In this document: positions 63,603 through 64,000 of the stretch, one piece after another
How positions within the stretch are numbered: position 1 is the first letter of the stretch
Layout: every line of letters begins with the position of its first letter
Assembly: GCA_013365325.1 (NCBI GenBank)
Contig: JABVXV010000145.1
Span: 62,001 to 126,000 of the forward strand
Reading direction: 5' to 3'
DNA length: 64,000 nucleotides
Source of the DNA: Dipetalonema caudispina
Taxonomy: Eukaryota > Nematoda > Chromadorea > Rhabditida > Onchocercidae
Program-made: the position numbers and the translations under genes
The notes under the pieces: model-generated
Database searches by the model: none
Told to the model about the DNA's origin: nothing
Seen by the model: only the letters and a program-made list of their open reading frames with translations

Positions 63603-64000
63603 TGTTTTAGAATTAAATTACGGTTTTCATATTTTATTTGTAAATATCATGCTGTTTCGACGTCATTTCCTTCCTGTGCTTTTTTAGGAATGATTAATTT
63701 GTATTTCAGTTTCTTATATGTTATAGCAACACGTCATTTTAGTGAAGAAAATTCGATTTTAACATTTCAGCTATTCGTTTCAAGCTACGGTAAATTCCTT
63801 TGAGAAAAAGACAAAATGTAATGCCTTTTTTCATTGTTTCATAATTTAAAAAATGAGTCGATACAAACTAGTTCCCAGAAAATTTGTCAAGTCATTTTTT
63901 TTTTTTTGGAATTGTTTTTGGTATTTACCTGTAACTAATAATAGTAGGCGTTTGTGCGAACTGTTTAGTGAATTTTCAAGAATTTGTGAAAAACAAGTTT
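63603..64000. other. AT-rich end of window
   Basis: No further exon was seen after the last stop. The sequence is AT-rich with a poly-T run near 63,895 and continues past the window edge. Confidence 0.5.

Noticed and set aside
1..64000. Transposon, integrated virus, CRISPR array or bacterial operon as an exciting system
   Set aside because: No reverse transcriptase, transposase, integrase or capsid motifs, no spaced repeats of CRISPR type, and no bacterial-style gene arrangement were seen; the window is ordinary eukaryotic chromosome.

Overview
This is a eukaryotic window, most likely from a nematode chromosome and plausibly a filarial or other spirurid worm. The evidence is AT-rich DNA, genes broken into many small exons, short introns with TTTCAG-like acceptors, and pyrimidine-AG acceptors lying 0 to 36 bases upstream of start codons, as expected for spliced-leader trans-splicing. 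The species is an inference; no decisive marker was seen. I built the gene models by hand from homology, splice signals and reading-frame phase. In the six main models every exon joins in phase, apart from one base in the TRM6 homologue.

Layout. Positions 1-19,300 hold no gene I can support, only AT-rich sequence, microsatellites, one long hairpin and a few orphan ORFs. On the minus strand from 24.2 to 19.3 kb lie a tentative small membrane protein, an AAMP-type WD40 protein (23,259-20,388) and the TFIIA gamma subunit (19,911-19,329). From 24.2 to 30.0 kb there is a repeat-rich intergenic stretch that becomes GC-rich just before a 17-exon Enhancer of Polycomb homologue on the plus strand (30,051-41,792). 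After a 2.9-kb gap comes the TRM6/Gcd10-like subunit of the tRNA m1A58 methyltransferase (44,718-47,928, plus). Then there are two tRNA genes on the minus strand, Thr(TGT) and Pro(AGG). Glycerate kinase (54,338-51,775, minus) and the NatB auxiliary subunit NAA25 (55,785-61,782, plus) diverge from a 1.45-kb spacer. An unrecognised, probably helical protein gene follows NAA25 by 183 bases and runs to about 63.6 kb.

The content is mostly housekeeping: Pol II initiation (TFIIA), chromatin acetylation (EPC/NuA4), tRNA modification (TRM6) beside tRNA genes, N-terminal acetylation (NatB) and serine/glycerate metabolism. AAMP with TFIIA gamma, and NAA25 with the downstream gene, are close same-strand pairs that could be operons. 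I found no clear undescribed system. The best leads are the uncharacterised gene after NAA25, the tentative membrane-protein gene upstream of AAMP, an antisense ORF inside EPC intron 1, an apparent frameshift in TRM6, and two strong hairpins (4.8 and 38.0 kb).
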